The translations under genes and the position numbers were made by a program. A DNA stretch of 37,555 nucleotides from CAZUDI01 sp964618975 (GTDB taxonomy: Bacteria > Desulfobacterota > Desulfomonilia > UBA1062): positions 1 through 37,555 of the forward strand of contig CAZUDI010000039.1 of the NCBI GenBank assembly GCA_964618975.1, read 5' to 3'. A model generated the notes under the pieces. It saw nothing but the letters and a program-made list of their open reading frames with translations, was not told the DNA's origin and made no database searches. Position 1 is the first letter of the stretch. Each line of letters begins with the position of its first letter. Positions 7,642 through 15,970 of the stretch are shown one piece after another.

Positions 7642-8088
7642 ATGACTACCACACCCACCAGGATCGGCATCATCATCTGTGACCGCTACCGCCGCTGTGC
7701 GGGCGGCAAGTGCCTGCGGGCCCTGAAAAACCGGGAAGGCGCCTTCAGCATCTACACCGGCCCCGTCGAGCTGGTCGGATACACCACCTGCGACGGCTGC
7801 CCGGGCGGCAATATCGAGTATGCCGGGGACGAGATGCTCAAAAACGGCGCCGGGGTCATCCACCTGGCCACCGGCCTGGTGGTGGGCTACCCGCCCTGCC
7901 CGCGCATCGGCACCTTTGAGGCCTTTCTGAGGGCGCGCTACGGGATCGAGGTCGTCCTGGGCACCCACCCCATTCCACAGAAATACCTCGACATGCACAC
8001 CCGCCTGGGCACCTGGGAATCCCCGGTCTGGCAGGCACGCATCGCGCCGACGCTCTCAGACGAGGCCACCCGCCGCGCTTACGACTGA
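7642..8088 (+). CDS. CGGC domain-containing protein
   Basis: 148 residues. Small cytoplasmic protein with the cysteine layout of the CGGC family: C13, C19 and C24 (CDRYRRCAGGKC), then C50 and C53 (CDGCPGG), and a third region GYPPCPRIG. The family is thought to bind metal and is common in anaerobes; no reaction is known. ATG 7642 is chosen over the in-frame GTG at 7627 because an AAAGGAG ribosome site lies between them. The stop is followed directly by two copies of the dispersed repeat. Confidence 0.82.
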   Translation: MTTTPTRIGIIICDRYRRCAGGKCLRALKNREGAFSIYTGPVELVGYTTCDGCPGGNIEYAGDEMLKNGAGVIHLATGLVVGYPPCPRIGTFEAFLRARYGIEVVLGTHPIPQKYLDMHTRLGTWESPVWQARIAPTLSDEATRRAYD

Positions 8089-8089
8089 G

Positions 8090-8163
8090 GGGATCAGGGG
8101 TATGGGCCCCTGGGCAAGCCTGTGCCCCTGCCTGCCGTCAGCGACGGAACACGACCCAGGGCC
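8090..8163 (+). repeat. dispersed two-hairpin element, copy 2
   Basis: Forward-orientation copy starting 2 bases after the CGGC gene stop: CCCTGGGCAAGC, GTGCCCCTGCC, CCGTCAGCGACGG, CGACCCAGG in order. CCGTC/GACGG forms its second hairpin, with compensating differences from copy 1. Confidence 0.7.
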
Positions 8164-8255
8164 ACTCAGGGGTAATGAATCCCTGGGCAGGCTTTTATCC
8201 CTGCTTTCCGCTGCCAGCAGCGCGCAACGCGCCCCAGGGCGACGAAAACCCTTGT
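8164..8255 (+). repeat. dispersed two-hairpin element, copy 3
   Basis: Directly abuts copy 2 in the same orientation, giving a tandem pair: ATGAATCCCTGGGCAGGC, then CGCTGCCAGCAGCG, then CGACGAAAA. It ends 17 bases before the stop codon of the convergent radical SAM gene. Confidence 0.7.
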
Positions 8256-8272
8256 GAGGTGCGCCGGGGCCT

Positions 8273-9214
8273 TCAGGATCGGGCAGAGCGCCGCAGATAG
8301 AACCAGTCGCCCCCATGCCGGACGCGCGCGAGGGCACCCTTGGCCAGCAGATCCTCGACGAGCGCCGCCGGGGAAGCGGTGCGCGTGAGAAAGGCCTGCA
8401 CGGCCTCCTCGCGCATGGGGTGCACCGCCACGATAGCGAGGAGATCGCGTGCGGCCTCGCCCAGGGAGGTGAAATCGTCGCCCTCGGGGCTGATCAGGTA
8501 TTCCACCCGCGGGAGCTGGGCACTGAAGATCTGGAAGGCGCGGGTGAGGGTGTCCTCCGACGGAGGCTGCACCCATGACTCGACCGGCGGGCGCGTGGGC
8601 ACGGAGATATAGGCCGCAGACGGCCCGATTCCCCTGAGAAAATCGGCCGTGGCCTCGAGCTGTGCGTCGCTCTCGTTGAGGCCTTTCACGAGCATGGTCT
8701 CGCTGACGAGCTGGCCTCTGAATCTCCCGGCAAACTGACGGACGCCCTTGAGGATCTCGTCGAGCAGAAGGCGGCCGTGGGGACGATTGATCCTGCGCCA
8801 GACTTCCTGATGCACGCTGTCCACCTTGAGGGAGACCCAGTCGGCCTGCATGAGGTCGTCCGCCGCCTGCGCGTCGGTAATGAGCGCAGCGTTGCTGATG
8901 ACGGCAATCCTTAGGCCCAGGGGCTTCAGGCGACGGATCGTCTCCCCCAGGTTGCGGTCCAGGGTGGGTTCGCCGTCCGGTACGAAGGTGAGGTAGTCGA
9001 CCGGCGTCCCGGCCGCTTGGGCATGCTCGACGGCGTCACGCACCTCGCCTTCGATCTCCTCCGGGGAATAGAAGGCCTGCCGTCGGATACGCATGTGGTC
9101 GGTGGCCCCCACCTGACAGTAGACGCAGGCATAGGGGCAGGTCTTGGGCGGGATGTGGTTGATCCCCAGGCTGCGTCCGAGACGACGCGAGGGGACAGGT
9201 CCGAATACAATCAC
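8273..9214 (-). CDS. radical SAM protein
   Basis: 313 residues. The 4Fe-4S cluster motif is CPYACVYC (C26, C30, C33), near a conserved FGPVPSRRLGRSLG start and a VDYLTFVPDGEPTLD segment (near residue 75) typical of a family of stand-alone radical SAM proteins of bacteria and archaea. The family carries out SAM-dependent radical chemistry; the substrate is unknown. The C-terminal ~80 residues form a small helical domain resembling a winged helix. The GTG at 9214 is chosen because GAGGAG lies 6 bases upstream and family similarity begins here; the frame extends about 127 codons further upstream without support. It is transcribed toward the tandem repeats. Confidence 0.88.
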   Translation of the reverse strand: MIVFGPVPSRRLGRSLGINHIPPKTCPYACVYCQVGATDHMRIRRQAFYSPEEIEGEVRDAVEHAQAAGTPVDYLTFVPDGEPTLDRNLGETIRRLKPLGLRIAVISNAALITDAQAADDLMQADWVSLKVDSVHQEVWRRINRPHGRLLLDEILKGVRQFAGRFRGQLVSETMLVKGLNESDAQLEATADFLRGIGPSAAYISVPTRPPVESWVQPPSEDTLTRAFQIFSAQLPRVEYLISPEGDDFTSLGEAARDLLAIVAVHPMREEAVQAFLTRTASPAALVEDLLAKGALARVRHGGDWFYLRRSARS

Positions 9215-9395
9215 GAAAGACTCCTCTCTGTGCGGCTTCCAGGCGCTGTGGGATCTGCACCGCACACGATACAGGGCATTACACCCCAAGGGCCATGCTG
9301 TGTCAAGGATCGCTGCCGGGGGTGAGCGGATACACCCTTGTGAAAACAGCTTGTCAATCCGGATGGGTGTCATATATGAACAGGGACCAGAAGCC

Positions 9396-9887
9396 ATGTT
9401 TGCAGCGGAAACAAATACCATTAATTCAGGGCTGAAAATGGCCCTGCGACAGGCCCTGGTGCTGGGCGCGCTGGGGATGCTTCTGGGGCTGGGCGTAAAC
9501 GCCCTGCGCCCGGGGGGACTGCCACTGGTGGGCACCCGGCAGGGAAACGCCGGACTGGCTGTGATCTCCGTGGACGCGGCCGCCGAGCACTTCAAGAGTG
9601 GCGGGGTGCTCTTCCTCGACGCCCGCGCGCAGGACGCCTATCTCGCCGGGCATATCCCCGGGGCCCTCAACGTGCCCCCGCCAGAGGCGGGATCGGCGCT
9701 CACGATCATCCGCGAGCTGTCCGGGTCCCGAAGCCTGCTGATTGTCTACTGTGACGGAGAGGGCTGCCGGCTGGGGGACCAGCTGGCCTCGATGCTTGCC
9801 GAACTGGGTGTGTCAGGGGTGGCTGTCATGCCCGCCGGCTGGGAGGGCTGGGTGGCGGCGGGCCTGCCCGCGGAGGCCCTGCCATGA
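9396..9887 (+). CDS. membrane-anchored rhodanese-like protein
   Basis: 163 residues. One N-terminal membrane segment (about 18-36), then a single rhodanese domain with VLFLDARAQDAYLAGHIPGA (71-90) and the active-site loop YCDGEGCR, Cys119 being the probable persulfide-carrying residue, with a second Cys at 124. It probably faces the periplasm. It would move sulfane sulfur or take part in thiol redox chemistry. The stop overlaps the next gene (ATGA), so it is coupled to the MauE-type protein. ATG 9396 was chosen; ATG 9363 or 9438 are alternatives, and none has a strong ribosome site. Confidence 0.83.
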   Translation: MFAAETNTINSGLKMALRQALVLGALGMLLGLGVNALRPGGLPLVGTRQGNAGLAVISVDAAAEHFKSGGVLFLDARAQDAYLAGHIPGALNVPPPEAGSALTIIRELSGSRSLLIVYCDGEGCRLGDQLASMLAELGVSGVAVMPAGWEGWVAAGLPAEALP

Positions 9888-10336
9888 GGTACCCCGCGCT
9901 CGTGCGTGCGGCCCTCCTGCTGGCGCGCTGGTCCCTGGGGGCGGTCTTCCTCTATGCCGGGGCCATCAAGGTGGCGGACCCTTCCGGTTTCGCCCAGGCG
10001 ATTGCGGCCTACCACCTCCTGCCCGCACTCCTGATCAACCTGGCGGCCATCACCCTGCCCTGGGTGGAGATCGTGGCCGGGGCGAGCCTGATCGTGGGCT
10101 TGCTCCCCCGTGGAGGGGCCTTCATCGTCACCTGCCTGCTGCTGATCTTCGCCTGCGCCCTGGCCCTGACCCTGGTGCGGGGGATCGACATCTCCTGCGG
10201 GTGTTTCAGCACCGACCCGGAGGCCGGACGCATCACCTGGGGCTACCTGGCGCGCGACCTGGCCCTCTTGGGGCTCGGGCTCGGCGTGCTGCTGGCAGAC
10301 GGCCCGCCCCATAGCACCCGGGCGTCCGATATCTGA
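9884..10336 (+). CDS. MauE/DoxX-family redox membrane protein
   Basis: 150 residues with four hydrophobic segments (about 8-25, 47-73, 80-98, 124-141). The motif SCGCF puts Cys105 and Cys107 at a membrane boundary, as in the MauE/methylamine-utilisation and DoxX-like redox family. It is translationally coupled to the rhodanese gene by a 4-base overlap, a recurring pairing that suggests electron or disulfide transfer across the membrane to the rhodanese. Actual partners are unknown. Confidence 0.82.
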   Translation: MRYPALVRAALLLARWSLGAVFLYAGAIKVADPSGFAQAIAAYHLLPALLINLAAITLPWVEIVAGASLIVGLLPRGGAFIVTCLLLIFACALALTLVRGIDISCGCFSTDPEAGRITWGYLARDLALLGLGLGVLLADGPPHSTRASDI

Positions 10337-10484
10337 CCCCTCATTACCCCTCCTAGTTGCCGGGGCTGGTGCCGGGCTTGACCGGTGCCTTCCGTGAGGG
10401 GCGGGGTGTCTAGGTTCATTCATGGAGCCCAAGGCCAGCCAATGACCCTCCATCCCGAGCGGCAAGCGAATTCGGCCCGCAGGC

Positions 10485-10570
10485 GAATCATCGGCATTGA
10501 ACCCCAGGGCAAGCTTTTGCCCCTCTTCGCCGCTTCAAACAGCGAGGAATCAGTCCCCTAGCGATAAAAA
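10485..10570 (+). repeat. dispersed two-hairpin element, copy 4
   Basis: Forward copy between the MauE-type gene and the BMP gene: ACCCCAGGGCAAGC, TTTTGCCCC, CGCCGCTTCAAACAGCG, CCTAGCGATAAAAA. The remaining part of this 342-base interval (10337-10484) holds no recognisable gene or site. Confidence 0.7.
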
Positions 10571-10577
10571 TTCTGTG

Positions 10578-10606
10578 TTGACCGGTGGATCTTTTTATAT
10601 TTATAG
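10578..10606 (+). promoter_or_regulatory. candidate promoter of the BMP transporter operon
   Basis: TTGACC (10578-10583), a 17-base spacer and TTATAG (10601-10606) inside an AT-rich patch, 73 bases before the substrate-binding protein start and right after repeat copy 4. Confidence 0.45.
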
Positions 10607-10678
10607 ATAAGCCTCCCGTCGGAGATCCAGCACGAAACATTCCCCGCGGGGGGGAAATCCACATCCAAGGAGAGCACA

Positions 10679-11872
10679 ATGCGGAACAGATGGGTTTTAA
10701 TGGTTACCTTGTTATGCCTGGGCATGTCGGTATCATCCCTGACACCGGGGGTTGCGCTGGGCGCCCAGAAGCCCTTCACCTTCGGGTTGCTGCTCGTGGG
10801 ACCGTACAACGACCACGGGTACTCGCAGGCCCACTATGACGGCGGCCGCTACGTGGAAAAGGTCGTCGCGGGCACGCGCATGATCTACATCGACCGTGTC
10901 AATCCCGCCGACCGTCCGGGGGTAACCATCCCCCAGCTGGTGGACGACATGGTGGAAAAGGGTGCCACGCTCATTATCGCCAATTCCGATGACATGAAGG
11001 ACGGCATCAGGGAAGCCGCCCTGATGCACCCCGAGATCCACTTCATCCATGTCTCCGGGGACGATGTCCTCACGGGCAAGGCCCCCGGGAATCTCGTGAA
11101 CCTCTTCGGCCGCATGGAATACGGCAAGATGATGGCCGGTTTCGTGGCGGCGCTGACCACCCAAACCGGCAAGATTGGCTACCTCGGCCCGCTGGTCAAC
11201 GCCGAGACCCGCAGGCTCTCGAACGCCTGCTACCTGGGTGCCCGCTACGCCTGGGAGAATGTCCTGAAAAAGGACCCCCAGAAGCTCACCTTCCAGGTCA
11301 CCTGGATCGGCTTCTGGTTCAATATCCCCGGCGTGACCGCCGATCCCACCCAGGTGGCGCAGAACTACTACAATACGGGCTTCGACGTGGTGATCTCGGG
11401 TATCGACACCACCGAGGCCACCGTGGTGGCCCGTCAGAAGGCGCGCGAGGGCAAGGCGGTCTGGGCCATCCCCTATGATTATGTGGGCGCCTGCGAAGGG
11501 GCTTCCGATATCTGCCTGGGCGTACCCTACTTCAATTGGGGTCCGAGCTATGTGGATCTGGTCGCAAAATCCATGTCCGGGGACTGGAAACCCGCCTGGA
11601 TCCTGAACGGTCCCGACTGGAAGGACATCAACAACCCGCAGACCACCACGGTGGGCTTCATCGAAGGCCCGGCCCTTTCCGCCCCGGCCCGGGAGGCACT
11701 CAAGGCCTTCCAGGCGGATCTGGGGACGGGCAAGGTGCAGCTCTTCCGGGGCCCGCTGCACTATCAGGACGGCAGCGTGTTCCTGAAGGCGGGCGAGGTC
11801 GCCACCGACAAGCAGATCTGGTACAGCGAACAGCTCCTCGAGGGCATGCACGGGCAGAGCAGCGCGCAGTAG
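10679..11872 (+). CDS. BMP-family ABC transporter substrate-binding protein
   Basis: 397 residues. Exported solute-binding protein of the BMP/Med family, which mostly bind nucleosides or purines. Signal peptide about 1-29, ending ALGA; no lipobox Cys. Family landmarks: LVGPYNDHGYSQAH near residue 38, IIANSDDMKDGI near residue 100, GYLGPLVNAE near 165 and a GFDVVISGIDTTE segment near 237. A good ribosome site (AAGGAG) precedes ATG. First gene of a four-gene importer; 169 bases and a strong hairpin separate it from the ATPase gene, which would keep this protein in excess over the membrane parts. The exact ligand is not readable from sequence. Confidence 0.9.
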   Translation: MRNRWVLMVTLLCLGMSVSSLTPGVALGAQKPFTFGLLLVGPYNDHGYSQAHYDGGRYVEKVVAGTRMIYIDRVNPADRPGVTIPQLVDDMVEKGATLIIANSDDMKDGIREAALMHPEIHFIHVSGDDVLTGKAPGNLVNLFGRMEYGKMMAGFVAALTTQTGKIGYLGPLVNAETRRLSNACYLGARYAWENVLKKDPQKLTFQVTWIGFWFNIPGVTADPTQVAQNYYNTGFDVVISGIDTTEATVVARQKAREGKAVWAIPYDYVGACEGASDICLGVPYFNWGPSYVDLVAKSMSGDWKPAWILNGPDWKDINNPQTTTVGFIEGPALSAPAREALKAFQADLGTGKVQLFRGPLHYQDGSVFLKAGEVATDKQIWYSEQLLEGMHGQSSAQ

Positions 11873-11889
11873 CCCATAGCCACAGCACC

Positions 11890-11913
11890 GCGGCAGGGGA
11901 CATCCCCTGCCGC
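11890..11913 (+). terminator. hairpin after the binding-protein gene (partial terminator/attenuator)
   Basis: GCGGCAGGGGA and TCCCCTGCCGC are perfect 11-base arms with a minimal loop, 17 bases after the stop. There is no U-tract, so it may limit 3' decay or reduce read-through between the binding protein and the ATPase/permease genes, as in other solute-binding transporter operons. Confidence 0.5.
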
Positions 11914-12041
11914 AGACCCCCCCGGGGGCTTCCCTTCCCGGACGGGGGCAAGGCTGTGCACAAAGTGGCAGACGCTGGCGCCCTTACAACCGGACAGGCC
12001 GCGGATCTTCCCCTGCATGGCAGGGTGAGAGAAGAGGGATC

Positions 12042-13514
12042 GTGATTCTCGAACTGCACGACATCCATAAACATTTCGGCAAGATCAGGGCCAACGACGG
12101 CATCACGCTGACGATCGAACCCGGATGCATCCACGGCATCCTGGGCGAGAACGGGGCGGGAAAAAGCACGCTCATGAAAATCCTGGCCGGCTACCAGCCC
12201 ATGGACAGCGGCGCGATCCTCATCGACGGCGATAAGGTGCACTACACCTCCCCCCGGGAGGCCGCCGCAGACGGTATCGGCATGCTCTACCAGGACCCGC
12301 TGGACTTCCCCGCCCTGAGCGTGCTCGAAAACTTCATGCTCGGACACACGGGCGCGCGTTGCGGCCGCCGCAGGCGCCTGGCCGCCGAACTTGAAAATCT
12401 GAGCTCCACCTTCAACTTTCCCCTGCACCCCGAGACCCCGGTGCGGGATCTGACCATCGGGGAGCGCCAGCAGCTCGAGATTATCCGGCTGCTCTCCCTG
12501 GGGGTGCAGGTGCTGATCCTGGACGAGCCCACCACAGGCATCTCGAGCATGCAGAAACAGCTGCTCTTCTCCGCCCTCAAACAGCTCGCCGCCCGCGGCC
12601 GGAGCGTCATCCTCGTCTCGCACAAGCTCGAGGACGTGGAGGCCCTCTGTGATACGATCACGGTGCTGCGCACCGGCAGATGCTCCGGGGCGGCTAAACG
12701 CCCCTTTGTCACCTCCGAACTGCTGCGCATGATGTTCGGCAATCCACCGCGCACCCCGGCGCATGCCGGGGCTGCCCCCGGCGGCGAGATCCTGCGCCTG
12801 GAGCGTGTCAGCGCACCCGGCGGCCGCAGCGGTCTCAAGGACTGCACGGTGGGCATCCGTCAGGGCGAGGTCGTCGGTCTGGCCGGCCTGGAGGGCAGCG
12901 GCCAGGATGTCTTCCTGCGGCTGGCTGGCGGCATGATCCGGCCCACGCACGGCACCCTTTACCGCAGCGGCAGGGCCGCAGGGCACCAGAATTACCACCG
13001 CCTGCAGGGCCAGGGGGTGGCCTTTCTCCCGGCCGCGCGCCTCGAGGAGGGGCTCATCCGGGGGTTGACGATCACCGAACACTGCGCCCTGCGCTACGCG
13101 CAGGGCGGCCTCCTCGTGCCGTGGGGAGGCGCCGTCCAGAAGTCCCTTGATAACATCACGCGCTTCCACGTGATGGGAAGGCCCGACTCCCCGGTGGAGT
13201 CCCTCTCGGGCGGCAACCAGCAGCGCTTGCTGCTCTCCTTCCTGCCCACCAAACCCACCCTGCTGCTCCTGGAAAACCCCACGCGCGGGCTGGACATGGA
13301 GTCGGTGAACTGGGTGTGGGAGCACCTGCACGCCTATGCCCGCCAGCAGACGAGCATCCTCTTCTCCTCGTCCGAGCTCGACGAGATCCTCATGGCCTCC
13401 GACCGCGTGCTGGTTTTCTTCGAGGGCCGCCTGGTCATGGATGCACCCACCGGGGACACCGACATCCTCGAGCTCGGCCGGGCCATCGCCGGCAAGCCGG
13501 GGGGGGCGGCATGA
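12042..13514 (+). CDS. nucleoside/sugar-type ABC transporter ATP-binding protein (double ATPase)
   Basis: 490 residues carrying two nucleotide-binding domains. Domain 1 has Walker A GENGAGKST (about 36-44), a degenerate signature LTIGERQQLEI and Walker B VLILDEPTTG (near 159-168). Domain 2 has the degenerate Walker A GLAGLEGSGQD usual for this transporter class, signature LSGGNQQR and LLLLENPTRGLD, where Asn replaces the usual second acidic residue. The start is GTG with an AGAAGAGGG ribosome site; the stop overlaps the first permease gene (ATGA). It supplies energy for the BMP-dependent importer. Confidence 0.9.
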   Translation: MILELHDIHKHFGKIRANDGITLTIEPGCIHGILGENGAGKSTLMKILAGYQPMDSGAILIDGDKVHYTSPREAAADGIGMLYQDPLDFPALSVLENFMLGHTGARCGRRRRLAAELENLSSTFNFPLHPETPVRDLTIGERQQLEIIRLLSLGVQVLILDEPTTGISSMQKQLLFSALKQLAARGRSVILVSHKLEDVEALCDTITVLRTGRCSGAAKRPFVTSELLRMMFGNPPRTPAHAGAAPGGEILRLERVSAPGGRSGLKDCTVGIRQGEVVGLAGLEGSGQDVFLRLAGGMIRPTHGTLYRSGRAAGHQNYHRLQGQGVAFLPAARLEEGLIRGLTITEHCALRYAQGGLLVPWGGAVQKSLDNITRFHVMGRPDSPVESLSGGNQQRLLLSFLPTKPTLLLLENPTRGLDMESVNWVWEHLHAYARQQTSILFSSSELDEILMASDRVLVFFEGRLVMDAPTGDTDILELGRAIAGKPGGAA

Positions 13515-14590
13515 GAGAACCTACCGCCCTGCGCCTGGCCCCCCGGCGGTCCTCCGCGGTCCTGCTGGCGCTGTCCGAGATCGTGCTCCTGCTGGCGATC
13601 GTCCTTGGCTTCACCACCGTGATTCTCCTGATGGCAGGCGCCCCGCCCTTGAAGGCCTATTACCACATCATCATGGGATCGCTCGGCTCCTGGGGCAAGC
13701 TGGGCCACGTCATCAAGGCCTGGATCCCGCTGACCCTGTGTGCCTGCGGGCTGCTCTATACCTTCCGTATCGGCCTGTGGAACATCGGCGTCGAGGGGCA
13801 GGTCTTCATGGGGGCGGTCTTCACCACCCTGGTCCTGCGCCTGCCCTGGGCCGCCGACCATCCGGCACTCTGTGTCTGCCTTTCGCTGCTGGCTGGGGTC
13901 GCCGGGGGGGGTCTGTGGGCCCTGCTGGCCGGCTTCCTCAAAACCAAGGCCGGGGTGCACGAGATCTTCGCCGGGCTGGGGCTCAACTTCGTGGCCCAGG
14001 GGGTGGTGCTGTGGCTGATCTTCGGCCCCTGGAAGCGCCCGGGGATCGCCTCCATGAGCGGCACCGAGACCTTCGCCCCTGAGCTGTGGCTGCCCACCTT
14101 AGCCGGGCTGCGCTTCTCCCCCGTGGGGCTGGTACTGGCCCTGCTGGCCGTAATCCTCACGGCGCCCATGCTGGCGCACACCCGCTTGGGCCTCAACCTC
14201 AAGGCCATCGGCAACAACGCCCAAGCCGCCTTCCTCTTCGGACTCAAACCCGGACGCTACATGCTGCTGGCCATGATCTGCGCCGGTGGTCTGGCCGGCC
14301 TGGCGGGCAGCACCCAGGTCGCCGGGGTCTATCATCGCCTTATCCCGGCCATATCGAGCAACTACGGCTACCTGGCCCTGCTGGTGGTGATGCTCTCCAA
14401 TTACAACGTCTGGGTGGCACCCCTGGTGGCCTTTTTCTTCGCCTGCCTCAACGTGGGCAGCATTCAGCTGCCCATGATGCTGCACCTCGACTCCTCGCTC
14501 AGTGGGGTCATCCAGGGCACCCTGGTGCTGGCCACGCTGGCGGTGCACGCCCTCAGGCTGCGGCTGCGCCACAGGAGGGAGACGGCATGA
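13511..14590 (+). CDS. ABC transporter permease (BMP/nucleoside type), first subunit
   Basis: 359 residues, about 8-10 membrane helices, of the BPD_transp_2 (branched-chain amino acid/ribose/nucleoside) permease type. The motif LWNIGVEGQVFMGA (near residue 92) and the loop LKAIGNNAQAAFLFGL (near 234) are characteristic. The start overlaps the ATPase stop and the end overlaps the second permease start, both as ATGA, so the three are tightly coupled. It forms the membrane channel with the next gene product. Confidence 0.9.
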   Translation: MREPTALRLAPRRSSAVLLALSEIVLLLAIVLGFTTVILLMAGAPPLKAYYHIIMGSLGSWGKLGHVIKAWIPLTLCACGLLYTFRIGLWNIGVEGQVFMGAVFTTLVLRLPWAADHPALCVCLSLLAGVAGGGLWALLAGFLKTKAGVHEIFAGLGLNFVAQGVVLWLIFGPWKRPGIASMSGTETFAPELWLPTLAGLRFSPVGLVLALLAVILTAPMLAHTRLGLNLKAIGNNAQAAFLFGLKPGRYMLLAMICAGGLAGLAGSTQVAGVYHRLIPAISSNYGYLALLVVMLSNYNVWVAPLVAFFFACLNVGSIQLPMMLHLDSSLSGVIQGTLVLATLAVHALRLRLRHRRETA

Positions 14591-15567
14591 GCGAGTTCAA
14601 CCTCACCATCCTGCTGGCCAGCGTCATCGCCGGGGCCGCCCCCATCCTGATCGCCTCCCTGGGGGAGACCATCACGGAGAGGGCCGGCATCATCAATCTC
14701 TCCCTGGACGGCTCCATCCTCCTGAGTGCCATGACCGCCTTCGTGGTGGCCCTCAAGACCGGCAGCCTGCTGGCGGGCTTTCTGGCAGGGGGCCTGGTGG
14801 GGGCCCTGACGGCGCTGACCGTGGCGGTGTTCAGCCTCTCCCTGGGGCAGTCCCAGGTGGCGGTCGGGTTCGTCCTGACCCTCATGACGCGCGATCTGGC
14901 CTACTTCATCGGCAGCCCCTATGCCAGGATGCAGGGCCCCCAGGTCACGCAGCAGCCCATACCCCTGCTTAACGGGCTCCCCTTCCTGGGCGAGGTGCTC
15001 TTCAGCCACAGCCTGCCGGTCTACCTCAGCCTGCTGCTGGTGATCCTCAGCTGGTGGTACCTCTTCCGCACCCCGGCGGGACTGCGAGCGCGATCCGTGG
15101 GCGAGCACCCCGAGGCCAGCTTCGCCCGGGGTATCAGCCCCTCGCGACTCCAGCTCGGCTACACCGTCCTGGGCGGGTTCCTGGTGGGACTGGCGGGAGC
15201 CACCTTCTCCCTGTGCATCAAGCCCGGCTGGGGCCAGCCCCAGGGCGCCGAAGGCTCGGGCTGGATCGCGCTGGCGCTCGTGATCTTCGGCGGCTGGAAT
15301 CCCGTCAAGGTCGCCATCGGCGCCTATCTCTTCGCCTTCCTGCAGGTCATGAGCATCTATTTCCAGGGCTGGCTGCCCTCGATCCCGGCCCAGGTCTTCC
15401 AGGTGGCCCCCTTCCCGCTGATGATCTTCATCCTGGTGCTCATTTATGCCGCCCAGCGCGAGGCCGTCATCCGCTGGGCCGCCGACAGGCCCTGGGCCCT
15501 GGCCCTCATCCGGGCCGTCTCCGCTGCCGCTCCGGCGGCCCTGGGCCGCACGCGCCGGGAGCACTGA
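14587..15567 (+). CDS. ABC transporter permease (BMP/nucleoside type), second subunit
   Basis: 326 residues, about 8 membrane helices. GETITERAGIINLSLDGSIL (near residue 24) and the loop RARSVGEHPEASFARGIS (near 170) identify it as the smaller permease partner of a BMP-dependent importer. It overlaps the previous gene by 4 bases and is last of the operon; the C-terminus ends in a basic tail. No terminator is obvious; a copy of the dispersed repeat begins about 95 bases later. Confidence 0.9.
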   Translation: MSEFNLTILLASVIAGAAPILIASLGETITERAGIINLSLDGSILLSAMTAFVVALKTGSLLAGFLAGGLVGALTALTVAVFSLSLGQSQVAVGFVLTLMTRDLAYFIGSPYARMQGPQVTQQPIPLLNGLPFLGEVLFSHSLPVYLSLLLVILSWWYLFRTPAGLRARSVGEHPEASFARGISPSRLQLGYTVLGGFLVGLAGATFSLCIKPGWGQPQGAEGSGWIALALVIFGGWNPVKVAIGAYLFAFLQVMSIYFQGWLPSIPAQVFQVAPFPLMIFILVLIYAAQREAVIRWAADRPWALALIRAVSAAAPAALGRTRREH

Positions 15568-15660
15568 TCTTCAATCCAGGAAATGCAGGGCAGCGGGTCA
15601 CCATCTGCGCTTCCGATCTTTCAGTCTGCAGCCCTCTCGCCAGCACCGTTGTTCTATCGT

Positions 15661-15740
15661 TCTGGCTCTAATTCCCCACCCGCTTGCGGCGTCGTGGGTT
15701 GCCAGGGCTGGCCCAGGGGTTCATAACCATGATTCCTCCC
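15661..15740 (-). repeat. dispersed two-hairpin element, copy 5 (reverse orientation)
   Basis: Reverse copy: GGCTCTAATTCCCC, CGCTTGCGGCG, GGGCTGGCCCAGGGGTTC and ATAACCATGATTCC in order along the + strand, matching the reverse complement of copies 1-4. Confidence 0.65.
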
Positions 15741-15880
15741 GTTTGCCAGGTCTTCGAGGCCATGATCAGCGTCTGTCTGTGTTGACACCACAGGCGTCAC
15801 ATTATGCTCTCTTGCGGGTGTATCGTGGGCATGACCAGCGGTCCCCTTTATCCTCGCCGCAGGCCCCGAATCTTTAAGCC

Positions 15881-15915
15881 TTGTTGCCGGGGCGCCCCTT
15901 GTGTATACATACACA
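15881..15915 (+). promoter_or_regulatory. candidate promoter with palindromic operator for the CoA-transferase/GNAT gene
   Basis: TTGTTG (15881-15886), 17 bases, TATACA (15904-15909). The -10 is embedded in an exact inverted repeat TGTGTAT/ATACACA (15900-15915, 2-base centre). The arrangement suggests repression at the start site. A separate TTGACA occurs at 15782-15787 but has no -10 at good spacing. Confidence 0.45.
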
Positions 15916-15970
15916 GGCAGACCTTAAATGGAGCGCCCCCAAGCGCCATGCATATAAGGATGGTATCGCG

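Noticed and set aside
8273..9595. Radical SAM gene starting as far upstream as 9595
   Set aside because: Similarity begins at the GTG at 9214, which has a strong ribosome site; the upstream 127 codons overlap the rhodanese gene region and have no domain.
11700..13331. 543-codon minus-strand frame opposite the ABC ATPase
   Set aside because: Shadow of the ATPase gene, whose Walker and signature motifs are intact; the antisense text is low-complexity.
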